Shown: positions 44,052 to 53,216 of the stretch, piece after piece
Layout of the letters: each line of letters begins with the position of its first letter
Numbering within the stretch: the stretch's first letter is position 1
Assembly: GCA_003513495.1 (NCBI GenBank)
Contig: DOPM01000038.1
Coordinates: 28,164-92,163, forward strand
Reading direction: 5' to 3'
Origin: Desulfosporosinus sp.
GTDB taxonomy: Bacteria; Bacillota; Desulfitobacteriia; Desulfitobacteriales; Desulfitobacteriaceae
Length of the DNA stretch: 64,000 nt
Notes under the pieces: generated by a model
Told to the model about the DNA's origin: nothing
The model's database searches: none
The model's input: the letters and a program-made list of their open reading frames with translations, nothing else
Translations under genes and position numbers: made by a program

Positions 44052-47000
44052 TCAGTAAACGCTCGTTAAGAAGTTAACCCTGTCTAGGACCTCCGTCAAA
44101 AACGCCAGGTTTGTTTCATCGACTGCTTTACCATCAAGTTTCTTATTGTCGAAATGAGCCTTGAGCCCTGCAAACTCCTCTCTTAGCTCGATTAACCGTT
44201 CCTTAAGTTTGCCTGCATCCATCCCATCCCGTTTTGCTCTTTCAGTCACCACAAATTTTTGAATCTGACGTTCAGTCTTGCTTCTGTAGGTTTCAAAGGC
44301 TACTAAATAATAGTCTTCATGTTCTAACTTATCGACTAAGGGGGTCCAAGCTTCCGCTTCTGGGGCATGATGATAAACCAGCTTGGGCCCTGCCCAGTAG
44401 AGGGTTCCGCTGACCAGAGCCAAGATTAAATCGTTCAGTCTCTCCCGCTTTAATTTTTCTTCCTGCTGCATTTGTTTCTGTCTCTCAAGCTCTAGGTCTA
44501 CCTGCTCTAGTTCCTCAAGTTGCCGACTTACAAGGTCCGAATAACTGGGAACCCGCAAAAAGTTGTCCTCGGCTGATTCAAGATCAATACTTTGGAAAAT
44601 TGGAATTCGTTGCAGGGGCCTGTCAAGAATCCGGGAACGATTCTGAAGGGTGACGGTTGGAAGTTCCTTGATAGCAAACTTGGGTTTAACCTTACTGTCT
44701 TCCACGATAATACCTAGTTCTAAAGCTCGCTTGAACAACTCCCTTTTCTCTCTATTCCTCTCTCTTCGATGAAGGGGATCAGCCTTATCGGGAAAAGGCG
44801 AGGGAAAAGCACGCCATTCGTCACGAAGGTGAATACCGGGGTCATTTGGGGCCCGATATTCATAGATTAGCTCTAAACTCCTTAGTCTGCTATAGGCAAA
44901 GAGAGGAACTCCAATCGAGGTATTGACCCAGTAAATGCTGTGTTTTATCTCACTGCTAGCGACTTGTTCAGGCGTCCCTTTGACCTCTGCCCTTTCCACA
45001 TAATTCAAAAAGGCTCTGTGCAGTTTTTCGCAATTCTCCGGTATGGAAACTGTAAAGTGGGTAGGAAAGTCATTTAAACTCGCGGTCACAGTGTTATCCA
45101 TATGAAACGTGGGTGCTGAGCCACTATGTAATCTGGGACCAATTTCCAGCGAAACAATATCCTCAAAGGTCATGCCGCTGTATTTTTCTTGCAAATAGGT
45201 TTCCAGGCTTTTTAGAGCAACCTGACTAAACTTATTCGAGACGAAATTTGACAGAATCCTAACGGATTCTTTACCCTGATGATCGATCCAATAAGGCGTG
45301 TCTTGATGTAGGTTTATCAAAAATTCCTGGGTTATATGGAGCATTTGTTCTCGGCTTTTATTATCTACCAGTTCATCAATTTCTTTAGCCCAATCCTTTG
45401 GATCAAGAACACTCCAGGTAGAAACCTCTTCTTTAGTCTGCTTGGTCATTGTTAAGCTGGTAACGATCTCAGCATTTGCTTTTAGCACCTTATAAAGATG
45501 TCCTAAAATATCAACCCATACCTGGTATTGGTCTGCGTGAAGCTTCCGAAGATAATTGGTAAGTTCCTCATACATTGGCAGTACAAGGTCATTAATGACT
45601 TTAACCACTATTGCAGCTTTATACTCCTCGATTTTAGTCTTGATATAGATTTCCCAACTGCTTTTACGCCCGAAATTTAAGAGTGAGGGAAGGGTTTTGG
45701 GAAATAGAAGGGCTGCACTTTCTTTTTTTATCTGCCATTCTTTCTCCTTATGTTTCTGTTCCTCTTCGGCTTCGTAAATTAGCTGATCAATTCTTCGCAG
45801 CACACAATCTTCACCAGGTGAGAACAGCAGTCGATTGACAAAAATCGGTCCCTTTTCTGGATTGACGAACAACTGATCCAACTCTTTCTTAATTCTGTCC
45901 TTCAAATCCTTGGCGGCTTCTTTAGCATTTTTGGTATTTTTGTTATCTTGAAGGTGGTCTAAGAAGGCTCGCATTTCCTTCGATAGCTGTTCATCGAGAT
46001 TAATTTTCCCCGCATTATCTACGCAATAGTAAGGGTTTTGCTGCCATTCGGCTAAAAGACTCTGACCATCAGCGAAATAGCGCTGGATTAAATCCTCGTG
46101 TCCTAGTTCTACCTTTTCGATAAAAGCCCCTATGTCCCCAGCGCCTGGAGTATTATCGTAAATGACGTTCATCCGTTCCGTTAAAACGTGAGCAGCATAG
46201 TTCATCATTTGTTCGATTGGAATCTCATAGGAACTGGCTCCAAGAATAAAGTACTCGTAAATTGCTTGAAAGGGAGGTTTTGTCCCGGAAAATACATTGA
46301 GTTTTATTTGGTCCAAATTAGACAAAAAAGCGGGCAGAGTAAAGGTCGTATTCTGAACCTTACCTTTACTAATAAAATGAACCAGGTTTTCACTGACGAT
46401 TTCCATGCAGGTACTTTTGGTGTCCGTTAGTAGAATGTTATTTTTGTCAATGGAAGATATCAGGTAACAGTAGTCGTAGGGGGTTGCAGCTGTGCTGTGG
46501 GAATAATTGTTCGTATACTTCTGGACAAAGGGTTGGCCGTGATCCGTCATCCAGTAATCAAGTTCTTTGAGGGCCGCAAAGCCATTGGATTGGACAAAAT
46601 CTGCTTTGTTTTCTTTCATATTGACATCTGGCAAAAATAGATAACCTATGGTCTTTAGCCGATCTAAAGCACCAAGCTGCTGGGCAACACAGCGGATGAT
46701 ATATGGAATATCAAGAAAGGTTCCTCCACCGGTCCCACCGGATACACCACTTAGTATAAAGACATAAAGATTACCTTTTTTGCCTTGCAGCAGGCTGTTT
46801 AACTTACGCTCAATCATATTTACAATATCGGTGATTCGTAAGAATAAGGCCAATCTACCCATCTGACGGATTCCATTAGCGCCTTGGTCGAAATCATTCG
46901 GACTTAAATTAGGACTTAACCAGTCCGTGATGGTCTGGGGCAAACCGGCACGATTAGCAAGCATCCTGGGTACTGCTGGAGTATAAATCCTAAGGAACTC

Positions 47001-47312
47001 AGTCGAGGTGTTAAGCTCGATGGACCGGCCAGAGTTTTTATCCTCGTCATAAACGATATGCTCATCTGTATCCAAGCCGAGGTACTCAATATTTTCCGGT
47101 TTATCTTTGAGGTGCCCAGTCGCACTATCACGGGGCAAGTTAAAACGACGGTAAACCGCATTCTTTACTTTGCTCAGAGCTGTTAAACCTGTTCCACCCA
47201 ACCCAATGACTAGGATTGGGTTGGGGATAGGATCAACCCTGGATAAGTCACTGGTTATCCCACTTTTATTGAGCCGGAGTTGGCTGAGATTTTCCGCTAA
47301 ACGCATATCCAT
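44052..47312 (-). CDS. Tubulin/FtsZ-like GTPase of the bacterial tubulin_2 type
   Basis: A 1086-residue protein. The N-terminal 300 residues carry tubulin-superfamily motifs: ILVIGLGGTG (32-42), YLGLDTDEH (about 77-85), GIRQMGRLALF (about 147-157) and the T4 phosphate loop LSGVSGGTGGGTF (187-199). These fit the large bacterial 'tubulin-like' family, which is distinct from FtsZ. The remaining 750 residues are unfamiliar, mainly helical with coiled-coil stretches. I start it at the ATG at 47312 (AGGTAGGTG upstream); a GTG at 47324 is possible but abuts that site. It sits between the vWA gene and the degenerate partner in one operon. GTP-driven assembly at the membrane is inferred, not shown. 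Confidence 0.8.
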   Translation of the reverse strand: MDMRLAENLSQLRLNKSGITSDLSRVDPIPNPILVIGLGGTGLTALSKVKNAVYRRFNLPRDSATGHLKDKPENIEYLGLDTDEHIVYDEDKNSGRSIELNTSTEFLRIYTPAVPRMLANRAGLPQTITDWLSPNLSPNDFDQGANGIRQMGRLALFLRITDIVNMIERKLNSLLQGKKGNLYVFILSGVSGGTGGGTFLDIPYIIRCVAQQLGALDRLKTIGYLFLPDVNMKENKADFVQSNGFAALKELDYWMTDHGQPFVQKYTNNYSHSTAATPYDYCYLISSIDKNNILLTDTKSTCMEIVSENLVHFISKGKVQNTTFTLPAFLSNLDQIKLNVFSGTKPPFQAIYEYFILGASSYEIPIEQMMNYAAHVLTERMNVIYDNTPGAGDIGAFIEKVELGHEDLIQRYFADGQSLLAEWQQNPYYCVDNAGKINLDEQLSKEMRAFLDHLQDNKNTKNAKEAAKDLKDRIKKELDQLFVNPEKGPIFVNRLLFSPGEDCVLRRIDQLIYEAEEEQKHKEKEWQIKKESAALLFPKTLPSLLNFGRKSSWEIYIKTKIEEYKAAIVVKVINDLVLPMYEELTNYLRKLHADQYQVWVDILGHLYKVLKANAEIVTSLTMTKQTKEEVSTWSVLDPKDWAKEIDELVDNKSREQMLHITQEFLINLHQDTPYWIDHQGKESVRILSNFVSNKFSQVALKSLETYLQEKYSGMTFEDIVSLEIGPRLHSGSAPTFHMDNTVTASLNDFPTHFTVSIPENCEKLHRAFLNYVERAEVKGTPEQVASSEIKHSIYWVNTSIGVPLFAYSRLRSLELIYEYRAPNDPGIHLRDEWRAFPSPFPDKADPLHRRERNREKRELFKRALELGIIVEDSKVKPKFAIKELPTVTLQNRSRILDRPLQRIPIFQSIDLESAEDNFLRVPSYSDLVSRQLEELEQVDLELERQKQMQQEEKLKRERLNDLILALVSGTLYWAGPKLVYHHAPEAEAWTPLVDKLEHEDYYLVAFETYRSKTERQIQKFVVTERAKRDGMDAGKLKERLIELREEFAGLKAHFDNKKLDGKAVDETNLAFLTEVLDRVNFLTSVY

Positions 47313-47346
47313 TAACTTATGCACCTACCTAATTTTTGTTTGTAGA

Positions 47347-48876
47347 TTAGAACGCACTATATCTGCCCTCTACCTTAATTGAGTCCATAAGCGCCATAAT
47401 CCTAATAGAACATCCATTACTTAACAAAACCCTCTGTCCTGGTCCAACGTTTTCTCCATTGACGCTGACTGACAGACCCTTACTGCCAGCGTCACTGTAG
47501 GTAAGGTAGACTCCTTGCCCATTTCTGACAAGAACTATGGATTTAAGCACACTCTCTGGATTCTCTGCTAATACGCTGAGGGTAACTGACGTCCCGTAAG
47601 GCGCAAGGGTTTTGCTCTTGCGCAGTTCTTCCCTACCTGTGGTAGTATTGATGACTTTCAGATTGATTTTGCCGAAAAGAAGCTTGGACCGGGTATTTTC
47701 AATGAACTTTGTAATCCATTTAAACAATAAAACAACAAAGGCGAGGGCTGCCAGAATCCCTAGTAGTGTGTAGGCTAGCTTTTTCCAAGGAAAGGGGTGC
47801 TGAGGATTCGCCTTTTCCAGAGGTTTTCCTTCTGTCATCTCAATAGACGAAGGCGGATCCATCTGGATCTCTAAATCATAGTTATAAATTAGGCTGATCT
47901 TAACCTCTTCATTGGGAGCTCCCTGGACCATTAACCTCCATTTTCCTTGATCGGGATTGATAATTTTATAAGAAATGTAGTTCTGTGAAGGGGCTGCGAT
48001 AAACCTCTTGTTGTCCCAAGAAGCCTCTGTACCATCTGGCTTAATAAGCTTTACTTGTACATCCTTATTCCTATAGATCACGATATTGGCTTCTACCACA
48101 CTCCTATTGGTAACGTCAAAATTATACGTGTCAAATTTTCCATTTAGTTTAATTCGGTCTGCTCCAAGGGACATCAATTTGTAGCCTAGAGCGTCCGTGT
48201 AGACATTGGTGATAATATCAGGAAGATCGTTAGCCCTATCAACGATGTACGACTTCCCTCCCGTCTCCTTGGCTATACGTGACAACAGGTCCTTATCGAC
48301 TGAGCCATCCGCATTGAGTCCAATGGTATAGACGAGAATCCCCTTGCTCTTAGCTGTCTCGAGAGCCTGTTCCAGGTCTCGTTGGGAAATGTCCGGGGTT
48401 CTGTCACTGCCATCGAAATCATTCTTTCCATCGGTTAAGAGGAGGATGACAGGATTTTCTAACCTGTGTGATCCCGCAAGCATTGAAACCCCTTCTTTAA
48501 GGCCTGAGGCACTATCCGTACTCTGTCCCTTCGGCAGACCTAACCCATTGATGTAAGCTTTAAACTTGTTTTTTGCGCCTTGACCATTGATATCGGTTAT
48601 ATCCAGTCGATCGATGACTTTATCCGTATACTGAACAAATCCAATCTTACTCCCCTTTTCAGCCATTAAGTCAACAATTAACTTAGCTGCCTCCGAAGAC
48701 AACCTATGCGGATCTGATTGCTGCAAACTTCCCGTTCTGTCTAGCACAATAACAAGATTCATAGTTTTCTTGCCGTTATCCCTAGAGGTGCTTTGTGCCC
48801 TTACAGGATAAAGGGCCATAGTTACTAGAAACATACTCAAAACTAAAAACGCAGTCATTCTTTTTCCGGCGTTCAT
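47347..48876 (-). CDS. Membrane-anchored von Willebrand factor A protein
   Basis: A 509-residue protein. Signal peptide (1-27), extracellular vWA domain (about 38-235) with an intact MIDAS: DRTGS (46-50), the Thr/Ser in GQSTDSASG and LLTDGKND. Next come a beta-sandwich-like region (240-350), one membrane helix (about 365-388; AYTLLGILAALAFVVLLF) and a cytoplasmic domain (395-509), whose SVNGENVGPGQRVLLSNG strand pattern resembles an FHA fold. It could couple an extracellular metal-dependent adhesion to the cytoplasmic tubulin-like pair encoded 34 bases downstream. GGGGAG precedes the ATG. It is the first gene of the operon. Confidence 0.8.
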   Translation of the reverse strand: MNAGKRMTAFLVLSMFLVTMALYPVRAQSTSRDNGKKTMNLVIVLDRTGSLQQSDPHRLSSEAAKLIVDLMAEKGSKIGFVQYTDKVIDRLDITDINGQGAKNKFKAYINGLGLPKGQSTDSASGLKEGVSMLAGSHRLENPVILLLTDGKNDFDGSDRTPDISQRDLEQALETAKSKGILVYTIGLNADGSVDKDLLSRIAKETGGKSYIVDRANDLPDIITNVYTDALGYKLMSLGADRIKLNGKFDTYNFDVTNRSVVEANIVIYRNKDVQVKLIKPDGTEASWDNKRFIAAPSQNYISYKIINPDQGKWRLMVQGAPNEEVKISLIYNYDLEIQMDPPSSIEMTEGKPLEKANPQHPFPWKKLAYTLLGILAALAFVVLLFKWITKFIENTRSKLLFGKINLKVINTTTGREELRKSKTLAPYGTSVTLSVLAENPESVLKSIVLVRNGQGVYLTYSDAGSKGLSVSVNGENVGPGQRVLLSNGCSIRIMALMDSIKVEGRYSAF

Positions 48877-49049
48877 ACATCATTCTCCCCTAGCTAATGA
48901 GCTTGTTCTTCTTTACCATTTATGTCAAAGACCCGTTAGATAGTACGGTTGTAAAGATTTCTCGGACATTCTACACTAAATATCCTTTAATGGGTCTTTA
49001 ATCAATTATTTCGGACAACAGTGGGTAGATTGGATCTAACGCTGCAAAG

Positions 49050-49089
49050 AAAGGGCGCCAATCAGATTTGAAGCTGATTGGCGCCCTTT
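49050..49089 (-). terminator. Terminator of the amidase gene
   Basis: A perfect 16-bp stem (AAAGGGCGCCAATCAG at 49050-49065 with its complement at 49074-49089), 16 bases past the amidase stop. The rest of the 48877-49105 gap shows nothing I can defend beyond the promoter region of the vWA operon. Confidence 0.85.
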
Positions 49090-49105
49090 CTTATTGACAA
49101 TTTGA

Positions 49106-49855
49106 TCACCCCAGATACTTGGCAACGGCCGCGGCTGTCTGATATTTGTCATTCCCACTCAACAGCACTTCGTTCGAATGTTTGGTCGTTGGTCCACCGA
49201 TGACGATTAGTTTCTGGGCACTCATAGCTTCAGTCGGAATAGATAGATCGGCTGCCCTCACAAATATTGCACAGTTTCCATTCCTCACCGCTACATCAAC
49301 TCCGGCCCAAAAATCTTCCTTCGTATACAATAAGACAGCTACTTTCAACACATCGTTTCCTCCTTGTAAGTCCTGAAATAATCGATCCCAAGGAAAGCCT
49401 GTTCCCGGACACCTCGATCTATTGACTGAGTCAATCCGATTATGACCGATGATAGTATCTCGTGTCACCGGTATTCCCAGTGTCGCGATTAACCACCTGT
49501 GTAGTGCTAGTGTGGCCTGGTACTGAACTTCAGGCATTACATCTCCGCTTTTTCCTTCATGTTCAATGGAAACCGTATAATAATTCGGATTCACACCTGA
49601 AATAAGCAGGGGCCAATTGGGTTTATTAACGCTTCCATTAGCCCAAGCTGAATTTTCAAGTTTGACATATTGATGAATAGCGCCATTTTTTCCCACTCCA
49701 AAATGGGAACTAACCTTACTTGCAGGATTAGCAAACCATGAATCCGTCCCTGGTAGGGTTCCGTCCATGATATGATCCACAATAGCAAGCGTTTTATAGC
49801 CATTTCGGCTACTATAGTTCGGCGATCCCTTCCATACAATCGTTGGTTTATCCAT
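49106..49855 (-). CDS. N-acetylmuramoyl-L-alanine amidase (Amidase_2) with a CWB2-like tail
   Basis: A 249-residue protein. Residues about 15-155 form an amidase_2/PGRP fold with Zn-ligand candidates in DHIMDG, IEHEG and IGHNRIDS-RCPG, which cleaves the peptide side chain from glycan in peptidoglycan. The C-terminal 90 residues (LIVIGGPTTKHSNEV ... DKYQTAAAVA) look like one partial cell-wall-binding type 2 repeat; three are usual. No signal peptide is visible, so release may be by lysis, a holin or a non-classical route, as in prophage or sporulation lysins. GAGGGGGAC precedes the ATG. Confidence 0.85.
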   Translation of the reverse strand: MDKPTIVWKGSPNYSSRNGYKTLAIVDHIMDGTLPGTDSWFANPASKVSSHFGVGKNGAIHQYVKLENSAWANGSVNKPNWPLLISGVNPNYYTVSIEHEGKSGDVMPEVQYQATLALHRWLIATLGIPVTRDTIIGHNRIDSVNRSRCPGTGFPWDRLFQDLQGGNDVLKVAVLLYTKEDFWAGVDVAVRNGNCAIFVRAADLSIPTEAMSAQKLIVIGGPTTKHSNEVLLSGNDKYQTAAAVAKYLG

Positions 49856-49975
49856 TTCTGTCCCCCTCTTTCACTTATAATATGTACTTAGGAATATGAA
49901 TGTCATCGCCAGTGTTAAACTTCCTACCCCATTACATATAAAAAAAACCCTCTCAAATGAAAGGAGTTTGAAAGA

Positions 49976-50974
49976 CTATTTTTTCACAAACATTTGAACG
50001 AAAACTTTTCCTCCTGGACTATCTGTAATCCCGATTCCAATATAACTGTAGCTGGCATTAAGTATATTTTTTCGATGCCCTTCTGAAGCCATTAATGCAG
50101 CATGGGCAGCCTCAACGGAAGAGTTCATTGCGATATTTTCAGCGGCTCCTTGAAAGGTAACACCGAATTTACTTAACATATCGAAAGGAGACCCGTAGGT
50201 TGGGGAAGTATGGGAAAAATAATTATTTTTAACCATATCCTCCGACTTCATTCGAGCAGCTTCCATTACCTTAATATCTGTACTTAATGGAGCTACTCCT
50301 ACTTTGGCTCGTTCTGAATTGATTGATTCCAACATTTTTTGTATTTGAACATTGATCTGGGGAGTTGGTTTGGGCGTCGGTACAGGGACGGGAGCTGGAG
50401 TTGGTTTAGGGGCAGTTTTAGGAGTTGTTGACTGAGGGGCTGGTGTAGGGGCTGGCTGCTTTACCTTGTCCAGATTTGTTTGTTCTAAGGGCTTTACTAC
50501 TTTTTCCGCTTCAGCTTTTTGGGATTCATTCGTTGGTGTTACCTCAGGCAATTGATTTGGCCGCGAAGTAGTTTCCGTTTCATATGGCCAGTTATTGATA
50601 CCACCTAAATCAAAGACATTGGTATAATTCATGTTGGCAAGAGCTTGGGCGGCAATAGCACTTCGATTTCCGCTTCGACAATAAACGAATATGGCTGCAT
50701 CCCTGTCCTTAAGCTTCTCAGATGCTTGTGTCTCGATAGTCTCAACTGGAATCAACAAGCTCCCAGGAATATGCTTTTCCGCGTATTCCGCCTCAGTCCT
50801 TACATCAACTAGAATGATTCCTTTTTCACTATCTAAACGTTTCTTCGCAGTTTCACTGGAAATAGTTTGATAGCTGGACTTGTTGTCCGATTCAGATTGA
50901 ACTGATAAACACCCTGCTAGGCTTAGGAAGCTCACTAAAACTATAGCTGTGAATATATGCGTGATCTTCTTCAT
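49976..50974 (-). CDS. Rhodanese-CAP fusion lipoprotein
   Basis: A 332-residue protein with a lipoprotein signal (LSLAGC, Cys22), a rhodanese domain (about 37-135) with an intact active-site loop CRSGNRS, a Pro/Thr/Lys-rich linker (135-208) and a CAP/SCP (YkwD-type) domain (210-332) with NSERAKVGVAPL, HTSPTYGSPFD and AENIAMN. The rhodanese may move sulfur or act as a redox thiol on the cell surface; CAP domains of bacteria have unclear roles, often linked to spore coat or wall. The fusion is unusual. GGAGGA precedes the ATG. Confidence 0.85.
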   Translation of the reverse strand: MKKITHIFTAIVLVSFLSLAGCLSVQSESDNKSSYQTISSETAKKRLDSEKGIILVDVRTEAEYAEKHIPGSLLIPVETIETQASEKLKDRDAAIFVYCRSGNRSAIAAQALANMNYTNVFDLGGINNWPYETETTSRPNQLPEVTPTNESQKAEAEKVVKPLEQTNLDKVKQPAPTPAPQSTTPKTAPKPTPAPVPVPTPKPTPQINVQIQKMLESINSERAKVGVAPLSTDIKVMEAARMKSEDMVKNNYFSHTSPTYGSPFDMLSKFGVTFQGAAENIAMNSSVEAAHAALMASEGHRKNILNASYSYIGIGITDSPGGKVFVQMFVKK

Positions 50975-50986
50975 TTAGCTTCCTCC

Positions 50987-51099
50987 TTATTTATTGATTT
51001 GTTCATACCTATCCCGGGCTTCTTCGTAAAGAGGGCTATGAACTTCTAAAATAATTAATCGATCACTTTGAACGATGGCAGGATTTGTCGTGAATGCAT
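50987..51099 (-). pseudogene. Remnant of an XPB-type DNA helicase gene (N-terminus)
   Basis: Reading the minus strand from an ATG at 51099 (AGAGGG upstream) and allowing one missing base right after it, 37 codons give TTNPAIVQSDRLIILEVHSP followed by LYEEARDRYEQINK and a stop. That pattern (NPxIVQSDxxxLLEVxxPxYEEARD) is the N-terminus of bacterial XPB/RAD25 helicases as I recall them. The normal protein is about 550 residues, so only the first 7 percent remains. It is a frameshifted and truncated fossil sitting directly in front of the rhodanese-CAP gene, whose ribosome binding site overlaps its stop. Confidence 0.55.
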
Positions 51100-51351
51100 T
51101 TTAGCGACCCTCTTTCGAATAATTTTTAATATTATAGCATAATCTGTCGCACTGAAGGGTAAAAAAGCACCTGCCTTCATTTAGCAGATGATCGTCTGTA
51201 GAACTTTTATTCATACTCAGTTTAGATATTTTCCTTGAAAAACGCACCTGATGGAAGACATTTTTATTTTGAGATAGGTTTATATAAAAAGGATTTATGG
51301 GTTCGTTATAGAATAATGTTCATAACTACTAAATAAGGGAGATGAGACTTA
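51100..51351. other. Intergenic region upstream of the CGGC gene
   Basis: AT-rich. It probably holds the promoter for the plus-strand CGGC gene (TTGAGA and TATAAA-like hexamers around 51270-51290) and the ribosome binding site AAGGGAG before 51352. No gene or repeat was recognised. Confidence 0.4.
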
Positions 51352-51705
51352 ATGGCAAATATTTTAATTGTTTCTTGTGCAAAGATTCGTGATGTAAGTT
51401 GTGTAGCTTGCCTGAAGTGTTTTAAAGCGGCTGACCTTAAAGAGGGTGAATTTAAAGGGTACGACTCCGTAAAGATCGTGGGTATAAGCGGGTGTGGGGA
51501 TTGCCCAGGCTTAGTTATGCCCAAAGTTAATTTAGTTATGGAAATGGCTGATTATTTGTTGCAAGATATTGACGCTATTCATATTGGTTCCTGCATCGTC
51601 CGGGCTAGAAACACTGCCGCCTGCCCAATAGACCTTGACGGTATTAAGGCGAAACTGGAAGGAAAATTTGGGAAGCCAGTGGTTATAGGAACTCATAATT
51701 ATTGA
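51352..51705 (+). CDS. CGGC domain protein, putative metal binding
   Basis: A 117-residue cytoplasmic protein of the CGGC domain family. Conserved Cys-rich segments are CVACLKCFKA, GCGDCPG and GSCIVRARN-TAACP. The family is thought to bind a metal or Fe-S cluster and is common in anaerobes; its function is unknown. It is a single gene with a good ribosome binding site (AAGGGAGATGA) and a terminator. Confidence 0.85.
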   Translation: MANILIVSCAKIRDVSCVACLKCFKAADLKEGEFKGYDSVKIVGISGCGDCPGLVMPKVNLVMEMADYLLQDIDAIHIGSCIVRARNTAACPIDLDGIKAKLEGKFGKPVVIGTHNY

Positions 51706-51757
51706 TTATTTTCTGGGTTGTTAATCTGCTGCTGTTAATACCCTTTCTTTCTAGTCA

Positions 51758-51791
51758 AAAAACGTCGAAATTATGATTTCGGCGTTTTTGT
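51758..51791 (+). terminator. Terminator of the CGGC gene
   Basis: A stem AACGtCGAAAT ... ATTTCGgCGTT with one mismatch, ending in TTTTTG, about 55 bases past the stop codon. Confidence 0.75.
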
Positions 51792-51840
51792 TGTTCGTCA
51801 TTATTGATATTATTACAGGTTTGATAAAACCTGAATAGAG

Positions 51841-51875
51841 CAAAACAGCAGACACTAACAGTCTGCTGTTTTGTG
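51841..51875 (-). terminator. Terminator of lysA
   Basis: A perfect 13-bp stem CAAAACAGCAGAC ... GTCTGCTGTTTTG with a 7-base loop, downstream of lysA on the minus strand and usable from both sides. Confidence 0.8.
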
Positions 51876-51917
51876 TTAGAACATACATATCTTGCTTTAA
51901 GGGACAAATAGGTTTTA

Positions 51918-53177
51918 CTAATCCTCCAGCCCGGAAAAATCTAAAGTAGCAAAAAGATCTTCAAGGGTCTCCGCCCTTCGGATCATTTCAACACTACCGT
52001 CCATTTTAAAGAGCAACTCTGCTGAGCGTAATTTGCCATTATAGTTAAATCCCATAGCATGACCATGAGCTCCTGCATCATGAATAACGACAATATCGCC
52101 AATGTCCATTTTAGGCAGCGCTCTATCTATGGCAAATTTATCGTTGTTCTCACATAAGCCCCCTGTTACATCATAAATGTGATCACAGGGCCAATCCTCT
52201 TTCCCTACGACTGTTATGTGGTGATAAGCACCATAGAGAGCAGGACGCATTAAGTTGGCCATACAGGCATCCACACCTACATAATTTTTATAGATTTCTT
52301 TCTTATGCAATACCTTTGTTACTAAATAGCCATAAGGGCCCAAAATCATACGTCCGCTCTCCAGGGATATCTTCAAAGGATCTAACCCCTTAGCTACAAT
52401 AAGATTGTCGTAAGCGTTCTTGATTCCTGTACCTATAGCCTCCAGGCTAACTGGCTCTTGCTCTGGGCGATAAGGAATACCAATACCTCCACCGAAATTA
52501 ACTAATTCAATCTTGATCCCTAACTTCTCATAGATCTCCCCTATGAGCTCAAACATCATTTTGGCTGTTTCAATAAAATAATTCGCTTCAAGTTCATTGG
52601 AAATAATCATGGTGTGAATCCCGAAGCGTTCTACTCCTTTTTCTTGGGCAATTCGATAGGCCTCAAAAATTTGAGACTTGGTTAAGCCATATTTAGCTTC
52701 GGCGGGTTTGCCGATAATTGCATTTCCTCCCTCGCGTAAATTGCCGGGATTATAACGGAAGGAGATAATTTTAGGCATACCAACATTTTTTTCTAAGTAA
52801 TCAATATGAGTAATGTCATCGAGATTAATAATTGCACCTAATTCTATAGCTTTTCGATATTCAAAATCAGGGGTATTATTCGAGGAGAACATAATATTTT
52901 CATCAAAAATATGAGCCTTTTCTGCCAAAATAAGTTCTGCAATAGAGCTACAATCCGCTCCAAATCCTTCCTCACGTAAAATTTTGAGGATGTATGGATT
53001 AGGAGTTGCTTTGACTGCGAAGTACTCTTTGAACTCGGGTGCCCAACTGAAAGCTTCTATTAACCTACGGGCATTTTTACGAATAGCCCCTTCATCATAA
53101 ATATGAAACGGTGAACCGTATTGCTCGATCATTGCCTCTAACTGGTCTTTACTAAATGGTAATACTTTTTCTGCCAT
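51918..53177 (-). CDS. lysA: Diaminopimelate decarboxylase
   Basis: A 419-residue fold-III PLP enzyme that decarboxylates meso-diaminopimelate to L-lysine, the last step of lysine synthesis. The PLP-binding Lys is K56 in YFAVKATPNP. Other signatures are the GGGIGIPY phosphate loop, ESGRMI and the active-site CENNDKF (Cys from the partner subunit). The upstream lysine riboswitch confirms the substrate class. GGAGG precedes the ATG. It lies under its own promoter with a terminator on each side. Length is normal. Confidence 0.95.
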   Translation of the reverse strand: MAEKVLPFSKDQLEAMIEQYGSPFHIYDEGAIRKNARRLIEAFSWAPEFKEYFAVKATPNPYILKILREEGFGADCSSIAELILAEKAHIFDENIMFSSNNTPDFEYRKAIELGAIINLDDITHIDYLEKNVGMPKIISFRYNPGNLREGGNAIIGKPAEAKYGLTKSQIFEAYRIAQEKGVERFGIHTMIISNELEANYFIETAKMMFELIGEIYEKLGIKIELVNFGGGIGIPYRPEQEPVSLEAIGTGIKNAYDNLIVAKGLDPLKISLESGRMILGPYGYLVTKVLHKKEIYKNYVGVDACMANLMRPALYGAYHHITVVGKEDWPCDHIYDVTGGLCENNDKFAIDRALPKMDIGDIVVIHDAGAHGHAMGFNYNGKLRSAELLFKMDGSVEMIRRAETLEDLFATLDFSGLED

Positions 53178-53216
53178 TAATGCTTTCCTCCTACTTCAAT
53201 ATATGCTCCAAATAAC

